Shown piece by piece: positions 27,901 to 34,232 of a DNA stretch of 64,000 nucleotides. This DNA is from Flavobacteriaceae bacterium MAR_2010_72 (lineage in GTDB: Bacteria > Bacteroidota > Bacteroidia > Flavobacteriales > Flavobacteriaceae): contig QXCW01000002.1 of the NCBI GenBank assembly GCA_003550275.1, forward strand, positions 2,120,001 to 2,184,000, given 5' to 3'. Position numbers and translations under genes: made by a program. The stretch's first letter is position 1. Every line of letters begins with the position of its first letter. The notes beneath the pieces were generated by a model that worked only from the letters and a program-made list of their open reading frames with translations, searched no databases and had not been told where the DNA came from.

Positions 27901-30283
27901 TTACAAAAATGGCAGTTTTGTATTATATATCAACGGATTGGAAGCTGCTAGCAATATGTCTGTTAGTGGAGGCTTGCCTGTAGATACTTCAAGTTTTACA
28001 ATTGGTAGAAAACCAGATACTGCAACTAATTATTACAAAGGCTTTGTAGATGAAGTTCGTGTATTCAATAAAGCATTATCAGCCAACGAGTTTCAAAAAA
28101 TGGTGTATCAAGAAATTGAAGATAATTCAGGAACTGCTAGAGGAGCCATTATTCCAAGAAATGTGACAAATTTTGTGAATGAATCTACAATTACACCATT
28201 ACCATGGACAAATTTACAGAGGTATTTTAGAATGGATAATTATAAGGATGATATTATTGATGATCTAACCACCCCAGTAATAGACGTAAGTATAGGTGCA
28301 AAAATATACAATACCAAAATAATAGGGGTGCAATCTGCGCCACTCCCGTTTGTAACACAACAAAGTGGCGATTTAGCTACTGCGGTTAATATTGCCGCTG
28401 ATGGTGTGAATGGAAACGACGCTGTCACCTATGATTGGTCTATAGTTAAAATACAGCATGATGACGTACATTATAGTGCCAATCAAAAACATTTAGGTCT
28501 AATAATCGATGAATTAGATTCAGGCTCCAATCCTATTGAGTTTGGCGTTAAAAATGATTCTGAATTAAATGTAAGTTGGTATCTAAAACTTGATGGGTTT
28601 ATTGATCTTGATTCTGAATCCCAATTAGTGCAGGGTCCAGAAAGTATATTGGATGTCACTAGTAAAGGCCGTATTGAAAGAGACCAACAAGGTACAAGGG
28701 ATTTATACACCTATAATTACTGGTCATCACCTGTTGGAGTGGTTAGTACAGTTTCCAACAATACAAGTTACACACTGCCAAACGTTTTTAAGGACGGTAC
28801 AAACCCAGGATCACCTGCTACAATAACGTTTTTAACGTCAGGATACAATGGTGCAGCAGGAACACCAATCTCGATTGCCGATTATTGGATATGGAAGTAT
28901 GCCAATCAAGGTGCTAATAGCTATTCGGCGTGGCAGCATGTAAGAAGTACTGGGTCTATATCGGCTGGTGAAGGCTTCACCATGAAAGGTGTTGCCAATA
29001 CCAGTGGCAATGTAAATCTGCAACAAAATTATGTTATTAACGGAAAACCAAATAATGGTGATATCAGTCTTACTTTGGCTGCAAATAATGATTATTTGGT
29101 AGGTAATCCTTATCCCTCTGCCCTAGATGCCAATGAGTTTATTTTAGACAATACAGGTATACCCGATGGCGGACGAAATGCAAGTGGTAACGTTATTAAT
29201 GGTGCTTTGTATTTTTGGGACCATTTTGGAGGAGGATCGCACACCTTGTCTGAATACGAAGGTGGTTATGCAACCTATACACTTATGGGAGGTACGGCAG
29301 CAATTGCTAATGATGCTCGAATTAATGCCACAGGTGGCGTAGGAACCAAAATACCAGAACGCTATATTCCAGTTGGACAAGGATTCTTTGTGTCTTCAGT
29401 TTTAGATGCTGGCCTTGTTGGATTAACCCAACCCGTCGTTGGAGGAACTATTCTATTTAAAAATAGTCAACGTATCTTCAAAAAAGAAGTAGTAACTGGA
29501 TCAAATACTGGGTCTGTGTTCTTAAGGTCAAATGGATCAGGTGATTCTAAATCAAAATCTTCAGCGCAAAAAACATCTGAAGACGATACAGACCTTCGTC
29601 AAAAAATATGGTTAATGTACGATTCTCCTAAGGGCTACCACAGACAGTTGTTGGTTGGTATGGATGAAAACGCCACAAATGATTTTGACATGGGATATGA
29701 AGCCCAGTTAATTGAAAACAACAAAGAAGATATGTTCTGGGAATTCAATAGTAACAAATTTACAATACAGGCCGTTAATAACTTCGATGCCAATCAGGTA
29801 TTGCCTATTGGGATTAAAACCAGTAAAACTGGAATCTCAAGAATAAAAATTGACCATTTAGAGAACGTCCCTAATGAGACAAAAATATTTGTCCATGATA
29901 AAACCACTGATACCTATCACAATTTAAGGGAATCAGATTTTGAATTCAGTTTACCTATTGGAAATCATAGTAACCGATATGAAATCACTTTTAGCGATGG
30001 TAGCGCTCCTGGAGAATCTTTAGGTGTCGATGATCATGAACTTACTGGTGTTTCTGTATACTATGCTAATGAATCTGAAAGTATCGTTGTTCTAAACCCT
30101 GAATTAGAAGATATTGAGACCATTGAATTGTTGAATATTCTCGGGCAATCAATTAAATCATTCAAAAACCCACAACTAAAGGAGTTTTCTGAATATAAAG
30201 TAAAAAACTTAAGTCCTGGTACTTATGTTTTAAAAATGCATACTGTAAGCGGTTCAGTATCTAAAAAGGTTTTAGTTAAATAA
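24977..30283 (+). CDS. Giant T9SS surface protein with anchor-D, thrombospondin-3 and LamG domains
   Basis: 1768 aa from MKNFTLRILGLFLLL, with signal peptide ending FSQ. The frame is open back to 24920, but that ATG lies inside the promoter; 24962 is another possible start. Domains in order: three choice-of-anchor-D repeats (about 25-390), thrombospondin-3-like Asp-rich repeats (DSDNDGIFDNIDIDDDNDG and later), a secreted beta domain of unknown family (about 425-655) and more calcium-type repeats (about 655-890). A LamG/concanavalin-like domain follows (about 890-1045; LMSWIKID, GQWLHVGATYKNGSFVLYING, GFVDEVRVFNKALS), then a long C-terminal region usual in such proteins and a type A T9SS sorting domain (SPGTYVLKMHT...KKVLVK). 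Probably an adhesin or glycan-binding surface protein. Its 3' end, terminator and the neighbouring hisS end were duplicated downstream. Confidence 0.88.
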   Translation: MKNFTLRILGLFLLLFTNYIFSQEIEVHGNAVVIADNDMTPSTADFTDFGNTTARTFTITNVQGGAPTTLNVLTISSTNSVDFTITTNPAPIGLGKNGSTTFTVTLNTITAGTYNSNVVITSSNASNDGPDNAWTFAIRAVRTPEINIQGNANTIVDGDITPTTTDNTDFGSTFVGTPVTKTFTIQNTGNTALSLTGLSPYVAISGANAADFSVTVIPSSSIAASGSTTFNIRFNPASAGVKNATLSIANNDSDENPYDFSIRGTAVTPSPEIKIMGGTVLTEIVDGDTTPDNIDGTDYGSISVGTTLQRTFTIDNTAGTGALNISSITLSNTTDFAITGTAYSTPVSAGGTTTFSITYTAALGSQTCTVTVNNDDTNEGVYDFVIQGTGVQLFYDSDNDGIFDNIDIDDDNDGILDSEEESNCNTSPISYAVNYKFLEETFGTGNRTTINTSYDATTSYCYENGTVGTNTGSCPSLSSIDLNDGEYTVYHKAANGDGTNQTPNNEVASWADAYWYTGGDHTGDTNGRMAMFNASYDPGIFYTAHITGALPNVPITYSFWVINLDRSDAPGISTRLRPDIRVEFQDMSSNVLASITTGPIAPTTAGNAAGDWYQFTANLNLGVNEFQVIFINNETGGLGNDLALDDIEIKQTLCDFDNDGIADIFDLDDDNDGIPDIVEAGLGHLSNGTGKMDVAWVDANGNGMHDSAEGHTPLDSDGDGVPNYHDLDSDNDSIFDVDESGSGNSGDPNFQNGDGDINGDGVGDGIDSEAFREKDVYGNGIPEYFGDGILDIYDFHSVANTYTDAYGNNSQGTVTGTVYYVKDTDGDGIPDYIDTMSNGTTYDIAGTLYASLDANNDGVIDDTTDTDGDGIVDLFDTNDNLFGSPRDLERKLHLFFDGRNDYADDTNVINAWGEGTLMSWIKIDPTATGIQIITGQNGFYLQLNSDKSITAYANGYTLSNGAALTTGQWLHVGATYKNGSFVLYINGLEAASNMSVSGGLPVDTSSFTIGRKPDTATNYYKGFVDEVRVFNKALSANEFQKMVYQEIEDNSGTARGAIIPRNVTNFVNESTITPLPWTNLQRYFRMDNYKDDIIDDLTTPVIDVSIGAKIYNTKIIGVQSAPLPFVTQQSGDLATAVNIAADGVNGNDAVTYDWSIVKIQHDDVHYSANQKHLGLIIDELDSGSNPIEFGVKNDSELNVSWYLKLDGFIDLDSESQLVQGPESILDVTSKGRIERDQQGTRDLYTYNYWSSPVGVVSTVSNNTSYTLPNVFKDGTNPGSPATITFLTSGYNGAAGTPISIADYWIWKYANQGANSYSAWQHVRSTGSISAGEGFTMKGVANTSGNVNLQQNYVINGKPNNGDISLTLAANNDYLVGNPYPSALDANEFILDNTGIPDGGRNASGNVINGALYFWDHFGGGSHTLSEYEGGYATYTLMGGTAAIANDARINATGGVGTKIPERYIPVGQGFFVSSVLDAGLVGLTQPVVGGTILFKNSQRIFKKEVVTGSNTGSVFLRSNGSGDSKSKSSAQKTSEDDTDLRQKIWLMYDSPKGYHRQLLVGMDENATNDFDMGYEAQLIENNKEDMFWEFNSNKFTIQAVNNFDANQVLPIGIKTSKTGISRIKIDHLENVPNETKIFVHDKTTDTYHNLRESDFEFSLPIGNHSNRYEITFSDGSAPGESLGVDDHELTGVSVYYANESESIVVLNPELEDIETIELLNILGQSIKSFKNPQLKEFSEYKVKNLSPGTYVLKMHTVSGSVSKKVLVK

Positions 30284-30318
30284 AATAAGCCCTAAATCTT
30301 AATCTTAACTAAAATGCA

Positions 30319-30345
30319 GTCCCGGAAAATTTCCGGGACTTTTTT
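30319..30345 (+). terminator. Rho-independent terminator A
   Basis: GTCCCGGAAA-A-TTTCCGGGAC followed by six T. Ends the giant LamG gene. Near-identical in position and sequence to terminator B at 30891. Confidence 0.88.
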
Positions 30346-30402
30346 ATTTTAATGGGGAAAAGTAAACCTTCTATAATTTGGCTTTCTTGGCACCAGTAGT
30401 CC
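30344..30402 (-). pseudogene. Remnant of hisS 3' end
   Basis: On the minus strand this stretch aligns with the last 18 or so codons of the intact hisS at 30916-30973, including ACTGGT, CAAGAAAG/CAGGAAAG, TTACTTT and the ending CATTAAAATAA. An extra base before the end and an in-frame TAG show that it no longer encodes protein. It is best explained as the junction left by a tandem duplication whose unit ended inside hisS. Confidence 0.65.
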
Positions 30403-30465
30403 TATACCTAAAAATCTTATTAAATAGTACTACTTTATTTTATTTTTTACACTTTATCGATTTTA

Positions 30466-30497
30466 TTTGTATTTCATAGATTTTTTATTCACATTTG
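30466..30497 (+). promoter_or_regulatory. Degenerate duplicate promoter P2
   Basis: TTTG (30466-30469), 20 bp, then CACATTTG (30490-30497). It has the same spacing as P1 and the surrounding sequence is closely similar (ATCGATT, TATTTCATAGAT, TTTGTC shared), but the first base of the -7 box is C instead of T. Probably weakened or dead. Confidence 0.5.
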
Positions 30498-30533
30498 TCC
30501 AAACATTTAGCCCCAACTAAATTTAACCTATTT

Positions 30534-30611
30534 ATGAATTCTACACCCCTTTCTTTTGTGACGCGCAACACTGTCCTAATAGTATTAGGTTTTGTTTATA
30601 TCACCGATTAA
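30534..30611 (+). other. 25-codon ORF downstream of P2
   Basis: ATG-to-TAA frame encoding MNSTPLSFVTRNTVLIVLGF plus five more residues. It occupies the place where the duplicate of the giant gene's signal peptide would be and is hydrophobic in its second half. It could be a decayed signal peptide or chance. No evidence that it is translated. Confidence 0.2.
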
Positions 30612-30623
30612 AGTCTTGAGTTT

Positions 30624-30848
30624 ATGAATCCCAAAAACCTTAACCTAATGAACTTGGAAATTGAATTGCTCAAAATTAAAATTGAATTAAAGATCTTTTT
30701 ATTGAAAATTGAATATTACATTATTGAAGCCGAAATGTTTATACTCAAAAAATGGATGCCATCCGAACCAGAAGTCAAAAATATGGGTTCAGAAGCTTAT
30801 GCTTTAAATATGCATCCTGTAGATGAACCAGCTTCTAATAAGTTTTAG
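30624..30848 (+). pseudogene. Truncated duplicate of the giant surface-protein gene (74-codon ORF)
   Basis: The last 25 residues (EVKNMGSEAYALNMHPVDEP...) align with the end of the giant protein (KVKNLSPGTYVLKMHTVSGS...). The DNA shows a missing G in AAG(G)TTTTAGTTAAA, so this copy stops at TAG instead of reading on to VLVK. Upstream, residues 8-45 are an unrelated Leu/Ile/Lys/Glu-rich helix-forming stretch (LEIELLKIKIELKIFLLKIE). It has no signal peptide, so even if expressed it would not be a T9SS substrate. It sits between the degenerate promoter P2 and terminator B. Most likely the internally deleted second copy of a tandem duplication. A small functional protein is possible but less likely. 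Confidence 0.6.
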
Positions 30849-30973
30849 TTAAAAACTATAAATTTAAGATCTTAATCTTATTAAAATGTGGTCCCGGAAG
30901 TGTTCTGGGACTTTTTTATTTTAATGCTGAAAGTAAGCCGTCAAAATTTAGACTTTCCTGATTACCAGTTGCC
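30771..30973 (+). repeat. Direct repeat, copy B
   Basis: Partner of the repeat at 30197-30402. Here the second half is the intact, functional end of hisS, which identifies the ancestral junction: giant gene, terminator, convergent hisS. Copy A therefore carries the duplicated hisS fragment. Confidence 0.75.
30891..30917 (+). terminator. Rho-independent terminator B
   Basis: GTCCCGGAA-GTG-TTCTGGGAC with one G-U, followed by six T. The T-run overlaps the hisS stop codon on the opposite strand. On the minus strand the stem lacks a proper T-run, so hisS has no obvious strong terminator of its own. Confidence 0.75.
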
Positions 30974-32286
30974 ATATTTTTTAACGTAAAAGTCTTCGAT
31001 TCAATTTCAGAAGCACCTAATAATACCACAAAAGGTATTTGGCGTTTATCGGCATGGTTGAATTGCTTACTGGTTTTTTTATTTTCTGGGTAAAGTTCTG
31101 CGCTAATGCCATGAGCCCTCAACTGCTTTATGGTTTTAAATGCAGCAAGGGATTCCGTTTCACCAAAATTAATAAACAAGACTTTTACTGTAGCGGTAAC
31201 CGTATCTGGAAACAAACCCAAATGTTCAAGAACTAAATAAATCCTATCCAACCCAAAGCTTATTCCTACTCCACTCACATCTTTAAGCCCAAAAATCCCT
31301 GTCAGGTCATCATAGCGGCCTCCGCCACCAATCGAACCCATATCTACACCTTTTGGAGCAGATACTTCAAAAATGGCGCCTGTATAGTAGTTTAAGCCGC
31401 GCGCTAAAGTAACGTCAAGCTGTAGAGCAGCCGTTTTTAGTTGTAATTCAGAAATGGTATTGTTTATAAACTCGAGTTCTTCAATTCCCTTTTTGCCTTC
31501 GTTTGAATCTGCCAAAATAAGTTTTAACTGTTCAATTTGTGATTCAAAACTTCCTGAAAGACTAAACAAAGGTTGTAATTTATCGATCCCAGTCTGCTCA
31601 ATACCTTTGCCTAACATTTCCTCCTTAACCTTCTCCTCGCCTATTTTATCCAATTTATCAAGGGCCACGGTAAAATCGATCAATTTGTCCTGTGCACCAA
31701 TGACTTCAGCAATACCCGATAAAATTTTTCGATTATTGATCTTTATGGTGACGCCTTTTAAATTGAGTGCCGTAAAAACCGCATCGTACAATTGCACAAA
31801 CTCCACTTCTTGCCAAAGTGACTGACTTCCAACAACATCGGCATCACACTGATAAAATTCTCTAAAGCGTCCTTTTTGAGGGCGATCGGCTCGCCAAACA
31901 GGTTGTACTTGGTACCGTTTAAATGGAAATTCGATTTCATTTTGGTGTTGCACTACATAACGTGCAAAAGGCACTGTAAGATCATAACGAAGTGCTTTCT
32001 CTGAAATAGATGACCCCAGACTATTGGAATCTTTTTGTGAATATAAAGCGTCATCTACTTTAGATAAAAAATCTCCCGAATTCAATATTTTAAAAATCAA
32101 CCGGTCTCCTTCGTCACCATATTTTCCCATTAAGGTTTCAGAGTTTTCAAAACTTGGCGTTTCAATAGGTTGAAACCCGAACAACTCAAATTGTTGTTTA
32201 ATGGTATTAACTATATAATTACGCTTTGCAACTTCTTGCGGATTAAAATCTCGTGTACCTTTAGGAATGCTTGGTTTTTGTGCCAT
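30916..32286 (-). CDS. hisS: Histidyl-tRNA synthetase
   Basis: A dimeric class II synthetase charging tRNA-His. 456 aa, within the range for this family. Motifs: [22 protein letters not shown] at the N-terminus, motif 1 around [17 protein letters not shown], motif 2 [13 protein letters not shown] preceded by RPQKGRFR, the histidine-specific loops [15 protein letters not shown] and GGGRYDDL, and motif 3 [16 protein letters not shown]. The C-terminal anticodon-binding domain runs from [12 protein letters not shown]. Its last codons were copied into the duplication scar at 30344-30402. Confidence 0.97.
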   Translation of the reverse strand: MAQKPSIPKGTRDFNPQEVAKRNYIVNTIKQQFELFGFQPIETPSFENSETLMGKYGDEGDRLIFKILNSGDFLSKVDDALYSQKDSNSLGSSISEKALRYDLTVPFARYVVQHQNEIEFPFKRYQVQPVWRADRPQKGRFREFYQCDADVVGSQSLWQEVEFVQLYDAVFTALNLKGVTIKINNRKILSGIAEVIGAQDKLIDFTVALDKLDKIGEEKVKEEMLGKGIEQTGIDKLQPLFSLSGSFESQIEQLKLILADSNEGKKGIEELEFINNTISELQLKTAALQLDVTLARGLNYYTGAIFEVSAPKGVDMGSIGGGGRYDDLTGIFGLKDVSGVGISFGLDRIYLVLEHLGLFPDTVTATVKVLFINFGETESLAAFKTIKQLRAHGISAELYPENKKTSKQFNHADKRQIPFVVLLGASEIESKTFTLKNMATGNQESLNFDGLLSALK

Positions 32287-32291
32287 AATAT

Positions 32292-32311
32292 ATTCCTGCG
32301 AAAGTAGGAAT
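32292..32311 (+). repeat. Small REP-like hairpin in hisS leader
   Basis: ATTCCTGC-GAAA-GTAGGAAT forms an 8-bp stem (one G-U) with a GAAA loop on the plus strand. It lies 5 bp before the hisS start. I recall similar ATTCCTGCGAAAG-type hairpins scattered in Flavobacterial genomes, but cannot confirm this. It could also affect hisS translation. Confidence 0.35.
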
Positions 32312-32336
32312 CTCTATTTGTTAGTTTCTATCAGTG

Positions 32337-32344
32337 CAAAAATA
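32337..32344 (-). promoter_or_regulatory. Promoter -7 box for hisS
   Basis: Minus-strand TATTTTTG fits TAnnTTTG, 50 bp before the start codon. The predicted leader would contain the small hairpin at 32292-32311. No convincing -33 TTG. Confidence 0.4.
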
Positions 32345-32448
32345 TTATAATTTTTAGAGGCAGACCTAAGATATTTTAAAATTATAGTAACTTTATTGGG
32401 CTTTGATAGTCTTATAGTAAATTATCACTAACATTTTAATACCGTTTA

Positions 32449-33690
32449 ATGTTTTCATTAGCCAAAGAAAATATCCGCATTGCATTTGATTCTATAAAAA
32501 GTCAGTTACTCCGAACTATATTAACCGTTTTAATTATTGCCATTGGCATAATGGCTTTGGTAGCTATTTTAAGTTCGGTTTCTGCTTTAGAAAACACCAT
32601 TTCAAGTGATTTTTCTTCGATGGGTGCAAACACTTTCAATATTCAACGCTATGAATTTAACACGCAGCGCCAAAGTGGTCGTGAGCGTCAAAAAATAAAT
32701 CCTATCATTACGTATCGCAACGTTAAGGATTTTGAGGAACAATACACCTTTCCATATACCAAAACTTCAGTGTCGTTTACAGGAACTAGAAATGCTGAGG
32801 TTAAATTTGAAAACAAAAAAACAGATCCTGAAGTAAGCGTACTTGGGGTTAACGAGCATTTTATACAAAACTCGGGGCTTGAAGTAGATGAAGGTCGTGA
32901 GCTCAATTATTTTGATATTGAAAACAGTAATAATGTATGTGTTATAGGAAGTGACTTAAAAAAGGCACTACTGGATGATGTTAATCCAATTAACAAAACC
33001 ATAAGTGTTCGAGGATCAAAATTCAAAGTGATTGGCGTTTTAAAATCTAAAGGAGCAACGTTTGGTAATAATCAGGATTTAAGAGTTATTATTCCTATTC
33101 AAAAAGCTAGAACCATTTTTACCAATCCTAATGTCAATTATAATTTAAGTGTAAAAACTGACAATAAAGACATGTTAGAAGGCGCCCAAGATGAGGCGAT
33201 TATAACTTTTAGATCTATAAGAGGTCTTAATCCGGTTGAAGAAAATAATTTTGGATTGGAGCGTAGTGATGATCTCATCAATAGAATTGGTTCTATTACA
33301 CAATATCTTTACATCGCTGCTTGGGTGATAAGCATCATTACCATTTTTGGTTCATCCATAGCATTAATGAACATATTATTTGTGTCCGTTTCTGAACGTA
33401 CAAGAGAAATAGGTGTTAGAAAAGCGCTGGGAGCCAAACGTAAAACCATTGCCTTTCAATTTTTCTTGGAAGCACTTATTATTGGCCAACTTGGGGGGTT
33501 TTTAGGAATTATATTAGGTGTGCTGATTGGTTTAGGAGTATCTGCAGCTGCCAAATTTCAATTTGCAATACCATGGCTAGCGATGTTTAGTGCCTTCACC
33601 ATAGCTTTTCTTGTTGCCATAATTTCTGGATTGCTCCCAGCAGTTAAAGCTGCCAAACTTGATCCCATTGAATCGTTGCGTTACGAGTAA
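32449..33690 (+). CDS. ABC transporter permease, MacB/FtsX type
   Basis: 413 aa. An N-terminal membrane segment (LLRTILTVLIIAIGIMALVAILSSVSAL, about 20-50), a large periplasmic MacB-type domain (about 55-275), and three C-terminal membrane segments of the FtsX domain (YLYIAAWVISIITIFGSSIALMNILFVSVSERTREIGVRKALGA, then about 335-365 and 380-400). VSERTREIGVRKALGAKRKTI is the typical coupling region for an ATPase. No ATPase or membrane-fusion gene is adjacent, so its partner is encoded elsewhere. Related permeases move lipoproteins, macrolides or peptides, or act mechanically on the cell wall. The role here is unknown. Confidence 0.9.
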   Translation: MFSLAKENIRIAFDSIKSQLLRTILTVLIIAIGIMALVAILSSVSALENTISSDFSSMGANTFNIQRYEFNTQRQSGRERQKINPIITYRNVKDFEEQYTFPYTKTSVSFTGTRNAEVKFENKKTDPEVSVLGVNEHFIQNSGLEVDEGRELNYFDIENSNNVCVIGSDLKKALLDDVNPINKTISVRGSKFKVIGVLKSKGATFGNNQDLRVIIPIQKARTIFTNPNVNYNLSVKTDNKDMLEGAQDEAIITFRSIRGLNPVEENNFGLERSDDLINRIGSITQYLYIAAWVISIITIFGSSIALMNILFVSVSERTREIGVRKALGAKRKTIAFQFFLEALIIGQLGGFLGIILGVLIGLGVSAAAKFQFAIPWLAMFSAFTIAFLVAIISGLLPAVKAAKLDPIESLRYE

Positions 33691-33694
33691 GCGA

Positions 33695-34168
33695 TTATGG
33701 TGTGACTAACTTTTCAAAATATTGAAACAAATCCCCTTTTGTGATTACGGCGCCTTGTTGAATCAACTTAAACTTGTCCAATGATTTATCATCTGTATAC
33801 GCTTTTTTCGCACTGAAGAATTCCACATCATCTGAAAGTAGATTCTTTCTGAACCAATCAAAACCTTCATTAGTGGTTAGGTCTATAGACGTATTTTTAA
33901 CTTTGAGAGCAATTAATCGCATTTCATTGTCTAAACAATGAAACAGATGCATTTGATTGGCCGAAATATGCTCGAGATAAACAACTTTAGATAAAACCCC
34001 TTCCCAGACCAGATCGCTAAACACATCCAATTCTTGTTCGGCAACTTCTGGTTTGTCATTTTTAATTTGAGTCCATTCATCTGCCGTAATTGATTGGGTA
34101 GCCAAAAAATTAATAAACTCTTGCTGTAATTCTTCAAATTGCTCTTTGGTGAGTCTAGAATATTTCAT
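33695..34168 (-). CDS. Conserved Flavobacterial protein (possibly DUF6495)
   Basis: A 157-aa soluble protein without signal peptide or membrane segments, starting MKYSRLTKEQFEELQQEFINFLATQSIT. It is acidic and helical in the first half, with an LxxLVWEGVLSKVVYLEHIS centre and a basic/aromatic C-terminus. I recognise the pattern from Flavobacteria and think it is the family named DUF6495, but am not certain of the number. No function is known to me. It converges with the permease gene (4-bp gap) and lies after the terminator of the TonB receptor gene. Confidence 0.7.
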   Translation of the reverse strand: MKYSRLTKEQFEELQQEFINFLATQSITADEWTQIKNDKPEVAEQELDVFSDLVWEGVLSKVVYLEHISANQMHLFHCLDNEMRLIALKVKNTSIDLTTNEGFDWFRKNLLSDDVEFFSAKKAYTDDKSLDKFKLIQQGAVITKGDLFQYFEKLVTP

Positions 34169-34184
34169 AAAAAACTAAAAAAAA

Positions 34185-34208
34185 TGCGCTCTTAAAATTA
34201 AGAGCGCA
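34185..34208 (-). terminator. Rho-independent terminator after TonB receptor
   Basis: TGCGCTCTTAA-TT-TTAAGAGCGCA, an 11-bp perfect stem followed on the minus strand by eight T. It ends the receptor transcript 25 bp after the stop codon and just before the next gene. Confidence 0.88.
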
Positions 34209-34232
34209 AATTTAACAATTAAAAATGAGTTA

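Larger units (their letters stand above)
30197..30402 (+). repeat. Direct repeat, copy A (giant-gene 3' end + terminator + hisS 3' end)
   Basis: Matches 30771-30973 at a constant offset of about 571-574 bp. Shared blocks include CTTATG.TTTAAA.ATGCAT.CTGTA, TTTTAGTTAAA, ATCTTAATCTTA, TAAAATG..GTCCCGGAA, GGGACTTTTTTATTTTAATG and CTTTC.TG....CCAGT. The match runs through the giant gene's last 28 codons, its terminator, and into sequence equivalent to the end of hisS on the other strand. Confidence 0.75.

Noticed and set aside
19100-28000. CRISPR-like repeats in the anchor-D and calcium-repeat regions
   Set aside because: The repeated DNA encodes protein repeats of irregular length, with no constant spacers.
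30197-30973. Mobile element or transposon as source of the repeats
   Set aside because: No transposase, terminal inverted repeats or target duplication; the order of matches fits a tandem duplication including hisS.
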